Positions 1 through 8,434 are shown, numbered from the stretch's first letter. The stretch: DNA of 20,706 bases from an uncultured Bacillaceae bacterium (GCA_937958375.1 CALGNY010000223.1:1-20706), one strand, 5' to 3'. Notes: generated by a model not told the origin, from the sequence alone. Numbers and translations: made by a program.

Positions 1-63
1 TGCACGGCTGCCCAAACCCAATGCACGGCTGTCCAAACTCAATGCAAGGCTCCCGCGCTCAAC
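1..63 (-). repeat. 21-bp tandem array (family B, reverse orientation), cut by window edge
   Basis: Three units start at 1, 22 and 43, each opening with TGCACGGCT or a one-base variant (TGCAAGGCT at 43) followed by a 12-base C/A-rich variable part. The reverse complement of the opening, AGCCGTGCA, is the core of the arrays at 14065 and 15388, so this is the same family on the other strand. A decayed fourth unit may begin at 64. The array continues leftwards out of view. It is not coding: it only precedes acdA, and no clear promoter is seen between it and the acdA ribosome binding site. Confidence 0.8.
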
Positions 64-123
64 GCACAACGCCAAACAAAACACCCAATATATAAAAACA
101 CTTACCCACAAGGAGGATGAAAG

Positions 124-1263
124 ATGAATTTTCAATTAACGGAAGAGCAACAGATGTTACGCAAAATGGTAAGAGATTTCGCCACAAAAGAAGTTGAACC
201 GACAGCGGCTGAACGGGATGAGGAAGAGCGATTCGACCGTAAGCTTTTCGATCAGATGGCTGAGCTGGGGCTGACGGGGATTCCTTGGCCGGAAGAGTAC
301 GGCGGCATCGGATCGGATTTTGTCAGTTATGCGATTGCGGTAGAGGAGCTATCCCGTGTGGATGCCTCGATCGGTGTAACGCTATCGGCTCATATTTCCT
401 TGGCGAGCTGGCCGATCTTTAAATACGGAAATGAGGACCAAAAGAAAAACTTCTTGCAACGTCTCGCAACGGGCGAGGCACTCGGAGCGTACGCATTATC
501 TGAACCAGGTGCCGGAAGTGATGTAGCCTCAATGCGGACCACAGCGAAAAAAGACGGCGATGACTACGTCTTAAACGGCAACAAAGTGTGGATTACAAAC
601 GGTGAAGTCGCTGACATCTATATCGTTTTTGCAAAAACTGACCAAGATGCCCGACATAAAGGCATTTCCGCATTCGTCGTTGAAAAAGGAACGGAAGGAT
701 TCAGTTTCGGGAAAAAAGAGAAAAAGCTAGGCATTCGTTCATCCCCTACGACGGAATTGATTTTCGAAAACTGCCGTGTGCCAAAAGAAAACATGCTTGG
801 CGAAGAAGGCGATGGGTTCAAGATTGCGATGACGACATTGGACGGTGGACGTAATGGGATCGCTGCACAAGCTGTTGGGATTGCCCAAGGTGCACTCGAT
901 GCGGCAACCGACTACGCGAAAGAGCGTGAACAATTCGGCAAACCGATCGCACACAACCAAGGTATCTCTTTTAAACTCGCAGACATGGCGACTGAAGTGG
1001 AAGCTTCCCGCCTATTAACCTATCAGGCGGCTTACAATGAGTCAGAAGGCTTGCCGTATCAGAAAGAATCTGCGATGGCGAAACTTTTTGCGGGAGACAC
1101 GGCGATGCGTGTGACAGTAGAAGCTGTTCAAGTTTTCGGTGGCTACGGATATACGAAAGACTACCCAGTCGAGCGTTATATGCGCGATGCGAAAATCACG
1201 CAAATCTACGAAGGTACACAGGAGATTCAACGATTGGTCGTCGGTCGGATGGTGACCAAGTAA
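124..1263 (+). CDS. acdA: Short-chain acyl-CoA dehydrogenase, AcdA type
   Basis: FAD-dependent acyl-CoA dehydrogenase that introduces the 2,3-double bond into short or branched acyl-CoAs and passes electrons to ETF; cytosolic. The 379-residue length is standard. Visible family marks are the first signature GAYALSEPGAGSD, the second signature QVFGGYGYTKDYPVERYMRD, and IYEGTQEIQRL near the C-terminus, where Glu363 is the expected catalytic base. The start is fixed by AAGGAGGATG just upstream of ATG 124. The sequence closely resembles my recollection of B. subtilis AcdA, which also lies near rpoE. The next gene, meaB, follows 27 nt later, so this is the first visible gene of the acdA-meaB-tetR-icmF operon. 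Exact substrate (butyryl-, isobutyryl- or 2-methylbutyryl-CoA) cannot be read from the sequence. Confidence 0.95.
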   Translation: MNFQLTEEQQMLRKMVRDFATKEVEPTAAERDEEERFDRKLFDQMAELGLTGIPWPEEYGGIGSDFVSYAIAVEELSRVDASIGVTLSAHISLASWPIFKYGNEDQKKNFLQRLATGEALGAYALSEPGAGSDVASMRTTAKKDGDDYVLNGNKVWITNGEVADIYIVFAKTDQDARHKGISAFVVEKGTEGFSFGKKEKKLGIRSSPTTELIFENCRVPKENMLGEEGDGFKIAMTTLDGGRNGIAAQAVGIAQGALDAATDYAKEREQFGKPIAHNQGISFKLADMATEVEASRLLTYQAAYNESEGLPYQKESAMAKLFAGDTAMRVTVEAVQVFGGYGYTKDYPVERYMRDAKITQIYEGTQEIQRLVVGRMVTK

Positions 1264-1290
1264 GAACGATCGCTTGAAAGGAAGATTTAA

Positions 1291-2223
1291 ATGAAGGAAC
1301 TCGTCGAAAAAATTCATCAAGGCAACCAACGGTCGTTGGCTCGAGCGATAACGATGATCGAAAACGACCATCCGGAAAAGCTGCAGCTGATGGAAGGGCT
1401 TAACCGTCATAAGAAAAAGTCACATTATATCGGCATTACCGGTTCTCCTGGGGCGGGGAAAAGCTCACTCGTCGACCGCTTTTTGACGATCCTTCGGGAA
1501 AAAGATTGCACGGTTGCCGTCATTGCCGTTGATCCGACGAGTCCTTTCAGCGGTGGTGCCTTACTCGGGGACCGCGTGCGGATGACCAAGCATTTTTCGG
1601 ATGAAAAAATCTTTATCCGCAGCATGGCGACGCGTGGTAGCCTCGGCGGTCTTGCTCGTGCGACGAAAGATGCCATTCGCGCCTGTGATGCGTATGGTTT
1701 CGATTATATTTTGATCGAAACGGTCGGTGTCGGGCAGTCGGAGCTGGATATTATGAAAGTAGCCGATACGACAGCCGTCGTCCTCACGCCGAACAGCGGG
1801 GACGTGTTACAAGTTTTCAAAGCAGGCATCATGGAAATTGCCGACTTGTTTATTTTGAACAAAGCCGACATACCAGGAGTCAAAAAATTAAAACGCCAAC
1901 TGAAAGATTTAATCCATATATCAAACCATCAAGACTTCGAACCACAAATCGTCGAGACGAGCGTTGTTGAAAACTTCGGCTTCGACAAGTGGTACGAGGC
2001 GATCCAAAAACATCAACAGTACTTGGAAGAGACCGAATCAGGCATCGAGAAACGAGCTGAAAAATTGCGCTACGAAGTCTATGAATTGATTCAAGAAGCG
2101 ATTTGGAAGGACGTTCGTGCCTCGATTGAGTCTGATCAATCCAAGCAGGACGCACTACAAAACGAAGACAACCCATACGCATTAGCTGAAAAGTGGCTGA
2201 AGGAATGGAAAGAAAGAGGGTGA
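1291..2223 (+). CDS. meaB: MeaB/ArgK-type G3E GTPase, B12 mutase chaperone
   Basis: G3E-family P-loop GTPase of the MeaB (MMAA, ArgK) group. Known members gate delivery of adenosylcobalamin to methylmalonyl-CoA mutase and protect it from inactivation. The 310 residues include Walker A GSPGAGKSS (51-59), the GGALLGDRVRM magnesium/switch region, ETVGVGQSE at the switch/G3 position and the guanine motif NKAD. A ribosome binding site GAAAGGAAG precedes ATG 1291. The gene sits 27 nt after acdA and 5 nt before tetR. Oddity: icmF downstream already contains its own fused G-domain, so a free MeaB is either a second chaperone for IcmF or serves a separate methylmalonyl-CoA mutase encoded elsewhere. 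The older ArgK name, implying arginine/ornithine transport, should not be followed. Confidence 0.93.
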   Translation: MKELVEKIHQGNQRSLARAITMIENDHPEKLQLMEGLNRHKKKSHYIGITGSPGAGKSSLVDRFLTILREKDCTVAVIAVDPTSPFSGGALLGDRVRMTKHFSDEKIFIRSMATRGSLGGLARATKDAIRACDAYGFDYILIETVGVGQSELDIMKVADTTAVVLTPNSGDVLQVFKAGIMEIADLFILNKADIPGVKKLKRQLKDLIHISNHQDFEPQIVETSVVENFGFDKWYEAIQKHQQYLEETESGIEKRAEKLRYEVYELIQEAIWKDVRASIESDQSKQDALQNEDNPYALAEKWLKEWKERG

Positions 2224-2228
2224 ACTGG

Positions 2229-2867
2229 ATGGATCAACGCATCAATTCATCGGTCAAAGATGAAGAGCTGGTCAAAAAACGGCTCAGCCAATTGCAAAAA
2301 GGAGCCGTAAATCTTTTTAAACAAAAAGGTTTTCACCGAGCGACCACACGAGAAATCGCGAAAGCGGCCGGATTCAGTATCGGCACGCTGTATGAATATA
2401 TCCGCAAAAAGGAAGATGTCCTCTTTTTGGTGTGCGATACGATTCATGATGAAGTCAAAATTCGAATGGAGCGGGTCACGGACCAGGAATCCACTTCAGA
2501 AGAAGCCCTCAAGCAAGCGGTGACGGCTTATTTTCAAATCATGGATGAAATGCAGGATGAAGTGCTGATTTTATATCAGGAACTGAAGGCACTCCCGAAA
2601 AAAGAACAAGAATACGTCTTGAAAAAAGAACGGGAGATGGTCGGAATCTTGGAACGGGTCATCCAAAATAGTTATCCGGATGTACTCGATCAAAAAGAAC
2701 TGTCGTTAGTTGCCAATAACATTTACGTCCAAGGACAAATGTGGGGCTTCAGAAGATGGCTGATCCAAAAGGAATTTTCATTAAAAGAATATACAAAACA
2801 ACAGTTTGAATTACTGAAAGGTCAAATGGCCTATAAAGCGAAACAAAAAAGTGGAGGAGGCGTTTAA
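2229..2867 (+). CDS. TetR/AcrR-family transcriptional regulator of the acyl-CoA operon
   Basis: TetR-type repressor of 212 residues. The N-terminal helix-turn-helix lies around residues 38-59 (TTREIAKAAGFSIGTLYEYI), followed by an all-helical ligand/dimerisation domain. ATG 2229 is preferred over an in-frame GTG at 2193 because the latter lies well inside meaB; the purine-rich AAAGAAAGAGGGTG just upstream serves as ribosome binding site. It lies 5 nt after meaB and 2 nt before icmF, so it is co-transcribed and probably autoregulates the operon in response to an acyl-CoA, as FadR-like TetR proteins do in Bacillus. The ligand is inference, and the operator is not visible because the operon promoter is not recognisable in this window. 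Confidence 0.9.
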   Translation: MDQRINSSVKDEELVKKRLSQLQKGAVNLFKQKGFHRATTREIAKAAGFSIGTLYEYIRKKEDVLFLVCDTIHDEVKIRMERVTDQESTSEEALKQAVTAYFQIMDEMQDEVLILYQELKALPKKEQEYVLKKEREMVGILERVIQNSYPDVLDQKELSLVANNIYVQGQMWGFRRWLIQKEFSLKEYTKQQFELLKGQMAYKAKQKSGGGV

Positions 2868-2869
2868 CC

Positions 2870-5800
2870 ATGCAACAAACAGAGCCTTATCGTGTGAAGC
2901 ATGATGTACGTTTTGTGACGGCATCAAGTCTGTTCGATGGCCATGATGCATCGATTAATATTATGCGACGGATTCTTCAGGCGAGCGGTGCGGAAGTGAT
3001 CCACTTGGGGCATAACCGGTCTGTCGAAGAAGTCGTCAACGCGGCGATCCAAGAAGACGTGCAGGGAATCGCGATTTCATCCTACCAAGGTGGGCATGTC
3101 GAGTATTTTAAATACATGGTTGACCTATTGAAAGAAAAAGGTGCCAGCCACATTAAAGTGTACGGCGGCGGTGGGGGCGTCATCCTGCCTCGTGAAATCA
3201 ATGAGCTGCACGGATATGGCGTCGCACGGATTTTTTCACCGGATGAAGGTCGGGAAGTCGGTCTGCAAGGGATGATCAACAAAATGCTTGAAGAATGTGA
3301 TCACCCGACACCGATGGATTTGGAAAGAGACGTCGAAGCGGTCCATGACGGGGATTACCAGGCGATTGCCCGGTTGATCAGCCACGTGGAAAACGTGGAG
3401 ACATCCAGTGAGGAAATTACGAGCCGACTGAACATCAAAAACGATAACATTCCAGTACTCGGGATTACAGGGACCGGTGGAGCCGGGAAAAGTTCATTGA
3501 CTGACGAATTGATCCGTCGCTTCGTCAATGAAGTTCCGGATAAAAAAGTGGCAATCCTTTCCGTGGACCCAACGAAAAAGAAAACCGGCGGTGCCTTGCT
3601 CGGTGACCGGATTCGTATGAACGCCATTTTCAACCCACGCGTTTACATGCGTTCACTGGCTACTCGCGATTCGAAAAGCGAACTGTCCAAGTCGATCCAA
3701 GAAGCAATCCAGGTCGTGAAGGCAGCCGATTTTGATTTTATCATCGTCGAAACAAGCGGAATCGGGCAAGGGGATGCCGAAATTACGGAGATTACCGACT
3801 TGTCCATGTACGTGATGACGGCTGAATTCGGTGCACCGACACAGCTTGAGAAGATCGATATGATCGATTTTGCTGACTTCATTGTCATCAACAAATTCGA
3901 GCAAAAAGGATCGGAAGACGCATTCCGTCAAGTCCGCAAACAGTATGAACGGAGCCGGATGCTTTTTCATCAAGACCCAGACACATTCCCGGTTTTTGGC
4001 ACGATTGCGAGCCAATTCAATGACCCGGGGACGAACACATTATTCGCCGCGATCGTTGAAACATTGAACGATCGATATGGCTGGGACGTAAAAGTTCCGT
4101 TTGATACAAAAATCAAGATTGTCGAAAAAGACAACCTGATTATCCCGCCAGAACGACGCCAATATTTACGTGATATCGTCGATACGGTGCAGAAATATAA
4201 AGAAGATGCGGAAAAACAAAGTGAAGCGGCACGGAAACTGTATCAATTGCAAGGTGCAAAAGAAGCAATGGAAGAGGCAGAAGTCGAACAGCTCGACGAA
4301 TTGATCGATACACACAAGAAAAAAATTGATCCAGAAAACCTCGAGCAGCTTGAAAACTTCGACGAGCTGAAAAAACAATATCAACAAGATCAACTCACCT
4401 ATACCGTTCGCGACCGTGAATTCACGGTGGATCTGAACACCGAAAGCCTTTCCGGGTTAAAAATTCCGAAAGTCGCTTTACCGAATTATAGCGATTGGGG
4501 AGACCGCTTGTATTGGCTGATGACCGAAAACGTGCCAGGTGCGTTTCCGTTTACGGCAGGCGTATTTCCGTTCAAGCGGAAAGGAGAAGATCCAACGCGG
4601 CAATTTGCCGGGGAAGGAACACCGGAGCGGACGAACCGACGCTTCCACTATCTTTCTAAAAATGAAGAGGCGAAGCGCTTGAGTACGGCATTCGACTCGG
4701 TCACATTGTACGGGGAAGACCCGGATGAGCGCCCGGATATTTACGGAAAAGTCGGGGAATCTGGCGTCAGCATTTGTACGGTCGAAGATATGAAAAAATT
4801 ATATGATGGATTCGATCTGACACATCCGATGACGTCCGTTTCCATGACGATTAACGGACCGGCGCCGATTATCCTTGCGATGTATTTCAATGCAGCCATC
4901 GATCAGCAGATCGAACGTTTCAAAGAAGAAGAAGGACGCGAACCGAACGAGGAAGAGCGTGAGCAAATCAAGAAAGAAACGATTTCTGTCGTACGCGGAA
5001 CCGTCCAAGCAGATATTTTGAAAGAAGACCAAGGCCAAAATACGTGTATTTTCTCCACGGAATTTGCGTTACGGTTGATGGGTGACATCCAAGAATACTT
5101 TATCGAAAATGAAGTGCGGAACTATTACTCCGTTTCGATTTCGGGGTACCATATCGCTGAAGCGGGAGCTAATCCGATCAGCCAATTGGCCTTTACGCTC
5201 GCGAATGGGTTCACGTATGTCGAGTACTATTTGAGCAGAGGCATGGATATCAACAAATTTGCACCAAACTTATCGTTCTTCTTCTCAAACGGTTTGGACC
5301 CAGAGTATACCGTCATCGGGCGGGTTGCTCGCCGGATTTGGTCGATCGTCATGAAAGAAAAATACGGTGCGAACGAACGAAGCCAGAAGCTGAAATATCA
5401 TATCCAAACATCCGGCCGTTCCTTGCACGCACAAGAAATTGCGTTCAACGACATCCGGACGACCTTGCAAGCCTTATTGGCGATTCAGGATAATACGAAC
5501 TCGCTGCACACGAATGCGTACGATGAGGCCATCACGACGCCGACCGAAGAATCCGTACGCCGGGCCATGGCGATCCAAATGATCATCAATAAGGAATTCG
5601 GTTTGACGAAAAACGAAAACTCCATTCAAGGGTCGTTTATCGTTGAGGAGTTGACCGATCTCGTTGAAGATGCGGTATTGCAGGAATTCGAACGGATCAA
5701 TGACCGCGGTGGCGTACTCGGTGCGATGGAGCGTCAATACCAACGCGGAAAAATCCAAGAAGAATCACTATACTATGAAAGCCAAAAACATTCGGGCGAA

Positions 5801-6100
5801 CTACCGATTGTGGGTGTGAACACATATCAGAATCCAAACCCACAGTCAGAGGACGACATCAACTCCATGGAAGTCGCTCGGGCAACCAAGGAAGAGAAGG
5901 AACAACAAATTACGAACTTACGCAATTTCCAAAAGAAGCATGCGGATCAAACGGAAGAGGCACTCAAGCGCTTGAAAGAAGTCGCCGCTTCAAACGGAAA
6001 CATTTTCGCAGAGCTGATGGAAACCGTAAAAGTCGCAAGCCTCGGACAAATCACAAACGCGCTTTACGAGGTTGGCGGACAGTACCGAAGAAATATGTAA
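2870..6100 (+). CDS. icmF: Fused isobutyryl-CoA mutase IcmF (B12 domain, G-domain and mutase in one chain)
   Basis: Adenosylcobalamin-dependent mutase interconverting isobutyryl-CoA and n-butyryl-CoA. The 1076 residues hold three parts. An N-terminal B12-binding domain (about 13-145) has the lower-ligand motif DGHDAS with His25. A MeaI-like G-domain (about 190-400) has Walker A GITGTGGAGKSS at 198-209, an ETSGIGQG switch and NKFE at 341-344. After a charged, helical linker (about 435-515) comes the TIM-barrel mutase half. Phe566 in GVFPF and Gln723 in GQNTCIF occupy positions that, by remembered alignment, are Tyr and Arg in methylmalonyl-CoA mutase; Phe/Gln is the isobutyryl-CoA type. A GGAGGAGG ribosome binding site precedes ATG 2870, 2 nt after tetR. 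Some IcmFs also take pivalyl- or isovaleryl-CoA, so specificity is not settled. Confidence 0.95.
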   Translation: MQQTEPYRVKHDVRFVTASSLFDGHDASINIMRRILQASGAEVIHLGHNRSVEEVVNAAIQEDVQGIAISSYQGGHVEYFKYMVDLLKEKGASHIKVYGGGGGVILPREINELHGYGVARIFSPDEGREVGLQGMINKMLEECDHPTPMDLERDVEAVHDGDYQAIARLISHVENVETSSEEITSRLNIKNDNIPVLGITGTGGAGKSSLTDELIRRFVNEVPDKKVAILSVDPTKKKTGGALLGDRIRMNAIFNPRVYMRSLATRDSKSELSKSIQEAIQVVKAADFDFIIVETSGIGQGDAEITEITDLSMYVMTAEFGAPTQLEKIDMIDFADFIVINKFEQKGSEDAFRQVRKQYERSRMLFHQDPDTFPVFGTIASQFNDPGTNTLFAAIVETLNDRYGWDVKVPFDTKIKIVEKDNLIIPPERRQYLRDIVDTVQKYKEDAEKQSEAARKLYQLQGAKEAMEEAEVEQLDELIDTHKKKIDPENLEQLENFDELKKQYQQDQLTYTVRDREFTVDLNTESLSGLKIPKVALPNYSDWGDRLYWLMTENVPGAFPFTAGVFPFKRKGEDPTRQFAGEGTPERTNRRFHYLSKNEEAKRLSTAFDSVTLYGEDPDERPDIYGKVGESGVSICTVEDMKKLYDGFDLTHPMTSVSMTINGPAPIILAMYFNAAIDQQIERFKEEEGREPNEEEREQIKKETISVVRGTVQADILKEDQGQNTCIFSTEFALRLMGDIQEYFIENEVRNYYSVSISGYHIAEAGANPISQLAFTLANGFTYVEYYLSRGMDINKFAPNLSFFFSNGLDPEYTVIGRVARRIWSIVMKEKYGANERSQKLKYHIQTSGRSLHAQEIAFNDIRTTLQALLAIQDNTNSLHTNAYDEAITTPTEESVRRAMAIQMIINKEFGLTKNENSIQGSFIVEELTDLVEDAVLQEFERINDRGGVLGAMERQYQRGKIQEESLYYESQKHSGELPIVGVNTYQNPNPQSEDDINSMEVARATKEEKEQQITNLRNFQKKHADQTEEALKRLKEVAASNGNIFAELMETVKVASLGQITNALYEVGGQYRRNM

Positions 6101-6106
6101 CGATGA

Positions 6107-6143
6107 AAAAACTTGGACGCTTGAGAAAGGCGTCCAAGTTTTT
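6107..6143. terminator. Bidirectional intrinsic terminator between icmF and the permease
   Basis: A 14-bp perfect stem (6107-6120 with 6130-6143; AACTTGGACGC against GCGTCCAAGTT plus flanking A/T pairs) encloses a 9-base loop. A T-run ends the plus-strand copy and an A-run precedes the left arm, so it can stop icmF transcripts and also transcripts of the convergent permease gene, which ends 8 bp away. Confidence 0.9.
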
Positions 6144-6150
6144 ATATTAC

Positions 6151-7164
6151 CTATGGCTGAACATCTGCTTGTTTCCTTAATTTGTAGCCGACCAGGCGAA
6201 GACTTATCGCAATGAAGATGATTAGAATCAATCCGTACGTAGAAATTTCCATGAAACTTTCATCGCGAATAATGATATCTCGTAATCCTTCGACCGAATA
6301 CGACACCGGCATAAACAAGCCAATCCGATTCATCCACGTAATATTTTCACTCGGCAAAATACCGGTAAAATAAAACTGGGATAATAAAATGAGGAACACC
6401 GTAAAACCAAACTGGAAAAACGTCCGGGTAAACACGCCGACCACCATGCCAAGACTGACCCCGACGAGCGCAATCAGCCATGCCGTCAACAGCACACCCC
6501 ATAACGACCCACTCATATACATTTCCAATTGATAAATGCTGTAGGTCACCAAAATGGTGGATTGAATCAATGCCAACACACTAAACAGGAGAAAATACAC
6601 CGTAGTGAATCGCGTCCCATTCAGTTGAAACTCATATTCCTTCACCTGTCTGGAAAACAACATCGCACTCCCAATCAAAGCAAAAGCGAAAATGAAAAAC
6701 GCAATCAGACCAGGTCCAATATAGTCATACCAGTTATTTTGCGACGTCCCATTCAAATAAATCGCCTCATACGGCCGCTCACCATTCGTATAAGACAGAT
6801 ACATTTCAGTCAACGCTTGATTCACATTGAAATTCGCATGCGGTTTACTGCCTTCCAACATCAACAGCCCGCCTTGCTCCTCCAATGTAAAAAATGCATC
6901 CAGCTCACCTGAACTAAAATCCGATAGCGCATCGATGGTTGAAGTCTGCTTCACATTCACGTCCTGCTGCAACAACGAAGCCTGCATTCGCTCCGGGATT
7001 TCCTGCACCCCAACAGTCGGCATATACGCATCTTCTTTTAAAATCGTGGAACTCAAAAACATCAGAAGCAGCGGTGTCAGAAACATGAATAGGATAATCA
7101 TTGGATTTTTCATAAACGAACGCAATACAAACTTGATCACTTCCGGTAATGGCCAACTGTTCAT
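6151..7164 (-). CDS. ABC-2 type transporter permease, orphan
   Basis: Membrane permease of the ABC-2 (type 3) family, 337 residues from the preferred start. Hydrophobic segments suggest one N-terminal helix, a large extracytoplasmic loop of about 100 residues, then five clustered helices ending in a short basic tail, which is the family pattern. ATG 7164 is chosen because AAAGG lies 9 nt upstream of it; an in-frame ATG at 7200 has no ribosome binding site. No ATPase gene is adjacent on either side, so the energising subunit must be elsewhere. Substrate is unknown; relatives export lipids, antibiotics or peptides. It converges on icmF and is divergent from rpoE across a repeat-filled gap. Its promoter carries possible Spo0A boxes (separate entry). 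Confidence 0.85.
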   Translation of the reverse strand: MNSWPLPEVIKFVLRSFMKNPMIILFMFLTPLLLMFLSSTILKEDAYMPTVGVQEIPERMQASLLQQDVNVKQTSTIDALSDFSSGELDAFFTLEEQGGLLMLEGSKPHANFNVNQALTEMYLSYTNGERPYEAIYLNGTSQNNWYDYIGPGLIAFFIFAFALIGSAMLFSRQVKEYEFQLNGTRFTTVYFLLFSVLALIQSTILVTYSIYQLEMYMSGSLWGVLLTAWLIALVGVSLGMVVGVFTRTFFQFGFTVFLILLSQFYFTGILPSENITWMNRIGLFMPVSYSVEGLRDIIIRDESFMEISTYGLILIIFIAISLRLVGYKLRKQADVQP

Positions 7165-7218
7165 TCGCACCATCCTTTGACGAATCACTCTTATTTTCAT
7201 TTTAGAGGATTATCAACG

Positions 7219-7267
7219 ATTATGTAACTCATACGAAGCCTGTCGAATAAAAAAGATTGATGTCGAA
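7219..7267 (-). promoter_or_regulatory. Putative Spo0A-controlled sigma-A promoter of the ABC-2 permease
   Basis: Read on the minus strand, TTCGAC (7247-7242), 17 bp, then CATAAT (7224-7219) forms a SigA-like promoter with a start near 7212. The -35 is embedded in TTCGACA, the perfect Spo0A box (TGTCGAA on the plus strand, 7241-7247). A second perfect TGTCGAA lies at 7261-7267, 20 bp upstream. A 0A box overlapping -35 with a further box upstream resembles Spo0A-activated promoters such as spoIIG. Caveat: the neighbouring array has units with GTCGATAAA, so these could be degenerate repeat units. Confidence 0.4.
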
Positions 7268-7293
7268 TGATTTTCAGGGTTGAATTAGGCGTT

Positions 7294-7587
7294 CTGACTG
7301 CCGATAAACGGCGTCTGACTGTCGATAAAGATCGCCTAACTGCCGTTAAACGCCTTCTGACTGCCGATAAAGAGTGCCTAACTGCTGATAAACGCGTTCT
7401 GACTGCCGATAACCAGCGCCTAACTGCCGATAAACTTGTTCTGACTGTCGATAAAGATCGCCTAACTGCCGATAAACGGCGTCTGACTGCCGATAAAGAG
7501 CACCTAACTGCTGATAAACGCGTTCTGACTGCCGATAAAGAGCGCCCAACTGCCGATAAATGTGTTCTGACTGCCGATAAACCCCAC
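7294..7587 (+). repeat. 21-bp tandem array (family A), 14 units
   Basis: Fourteen consecutive units of exactly 21 bp start at 7294, each beginning CTGACTGCCGATAAA with small changes and ending in a variable 6-base tail. The opening alternates CTGACT/CTAACT from unit 3 on (one CCAACT), and tails alternate between forms like GAGCGC and CGCGTT, giving a 42-bp order. Units 8-11 repeat the tail pattern of units 2-5, a 126-bp order. Decayed units flank both ends. The long open frames on both strands here are by-products of a period divisible by three; none has a ribosome binding site or a recognisable product. Confidence 0.95.
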
Positions 7588-7784
7588 GAAACAGTTGAAA
7601 AAACGCGCCTCAACCAATCAATAACCAACACTAATTACCTCCAACTACCCAATCATCCACCACCCAAACCACCCCAACCAAAAATCCCACGATTAATTTT
7701 ATGGATAGTGTGGTAAAATGCACGTATCTATATTAAAATATGAATGATTAAATGGAATGCTTACATGAAAGCAAGTTTTTTAAG
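7588..7784. other. AT-rich gap between array and rpoE promoter, no gene
   Basis: No coding sequence or RNA gene is seen. The left end holds a decayed repeat unit and a C/A-rich stretch. A TGGTAAAAT extended -10 like element at 7711-7719 could be a second, upstream rpoE promoter, but its -35 is poor. Confidence 0.5.
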
Positions 7785-7812
7785 TTGATTTTTTGAAGCA
7801 GAATGATAAAAT
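7785..7812 (+). promoter_or_regulatory. Probable rpoE promoter
   Basis: TTGATT (7785-7790), a 16-bp spacer, and TAAAAT (7807-7812) with an extended TGA just before it. The predicted start lies about 35 nt upstream of the rpoE ATG. Confidence 0.6.
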
Positions 7813-7855
7813 AGGACACCATTTGGTATATTCGGTGTAAAAGGAGTGCTGGCCT

Positions 7856-8392
7856 ATGGGTTTGGAGAAGTATTCAAACGAGAATATGAGAGAGATCTCA
7901 ATGGTGGAAATTGCATACGAAATTTTGGAAGATGAAAACAACACGGTTTCTTTCAATGAATTATATAATCAGGTAGCGAAAGAAAAAGAATTGACAGATG
8001 ATGAAAAAACCGAATACATTGCGCAATTCTATACGGATCTGAATGTGGATGGCCGCTTCATTTCTGTCGGTTCGAATGTCTGGGGATTGAAGCAATGGTA
8101 CCCGTACGACAAAACGGAAGAAGATATCGTCGTATTGGAAGAAGCTGAAATACCGAAGAAAAAGAAGAAGAAAAAGAAGAAAAAATCCGACACGGACAAC
8201 ATCGATGAAGAACCGGAAGAGGATTATTTGAAGGAAGATCTGACGGATGTTGATGCAGGTTTCGCCGAAGAAGATAATGTCAACCTGTTTGGTCAGATGG
8301 ATGAAGAACGTGAAGATGCCGAAGATGATGACTTTGAAGGTGACGAAGAAGAGACAGACGATTTGGACACGGATGAGAACGAAGAGAAATAA
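7856..8392 (+). CDS. rpoE: RNA polymerase delta subunit
   Basis: Delta subunit of Firmicute RNA polymerase, which speeds enzyme recycling and makes initiation sensitive to the first NTP. The 178 residues show an N-terminal HARE-HTH fold (about 1-90, with IAQFYTDLNVDGRF and WGLKQWYPYD), then a pure run of ten lysines (101-110), then a disordered Asp/Glu-rich tail to the end. AAAGGAG at 7840-7846 sits 9 nt before ATG 7856. It is followed by pyrG as in B. subtilis, but pyrG has its own promoter and attenuator in the gap. In B. subtilis the lysine tract is interrupted (KAKKKKAKK) and important for function; here it is homopolymeric and encoded by a mixed AAA/AAG run (8156-8185) that could be length-variable. 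Confidence 0.96.
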   Translation: MGLEKYSNENMREISMVEIAYEILEDENNTVSFNELYNQVAKEKELTDDEKTEYIAQFYTDLNVDGRFISVGSNVWGLKQWYPYDKTEEDIVVLEEAEIPKKKKKKKKKKSDTDNIDEEPEEDYLKEDLTDVDAGFAEEDNVNLFGQMDEEREDAEDDDFEGDEEETDDLDTDENEEK

Positions 8393-8434
8393 ACGGTCGA
8401 CTAAAAATGAGCGGAAAGCCACACACAGAACTTC

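Noticed and set aside
7197..7716. Open frames of 144-149 codons on both strands with repeated SAVRR-, LTADKR- and YRQSE-like motifs
   Set aside because: They are translations of the 21-bp tandem array, open because the period is divisible by three. There is no ribosome binding site, and several frames are open at once.
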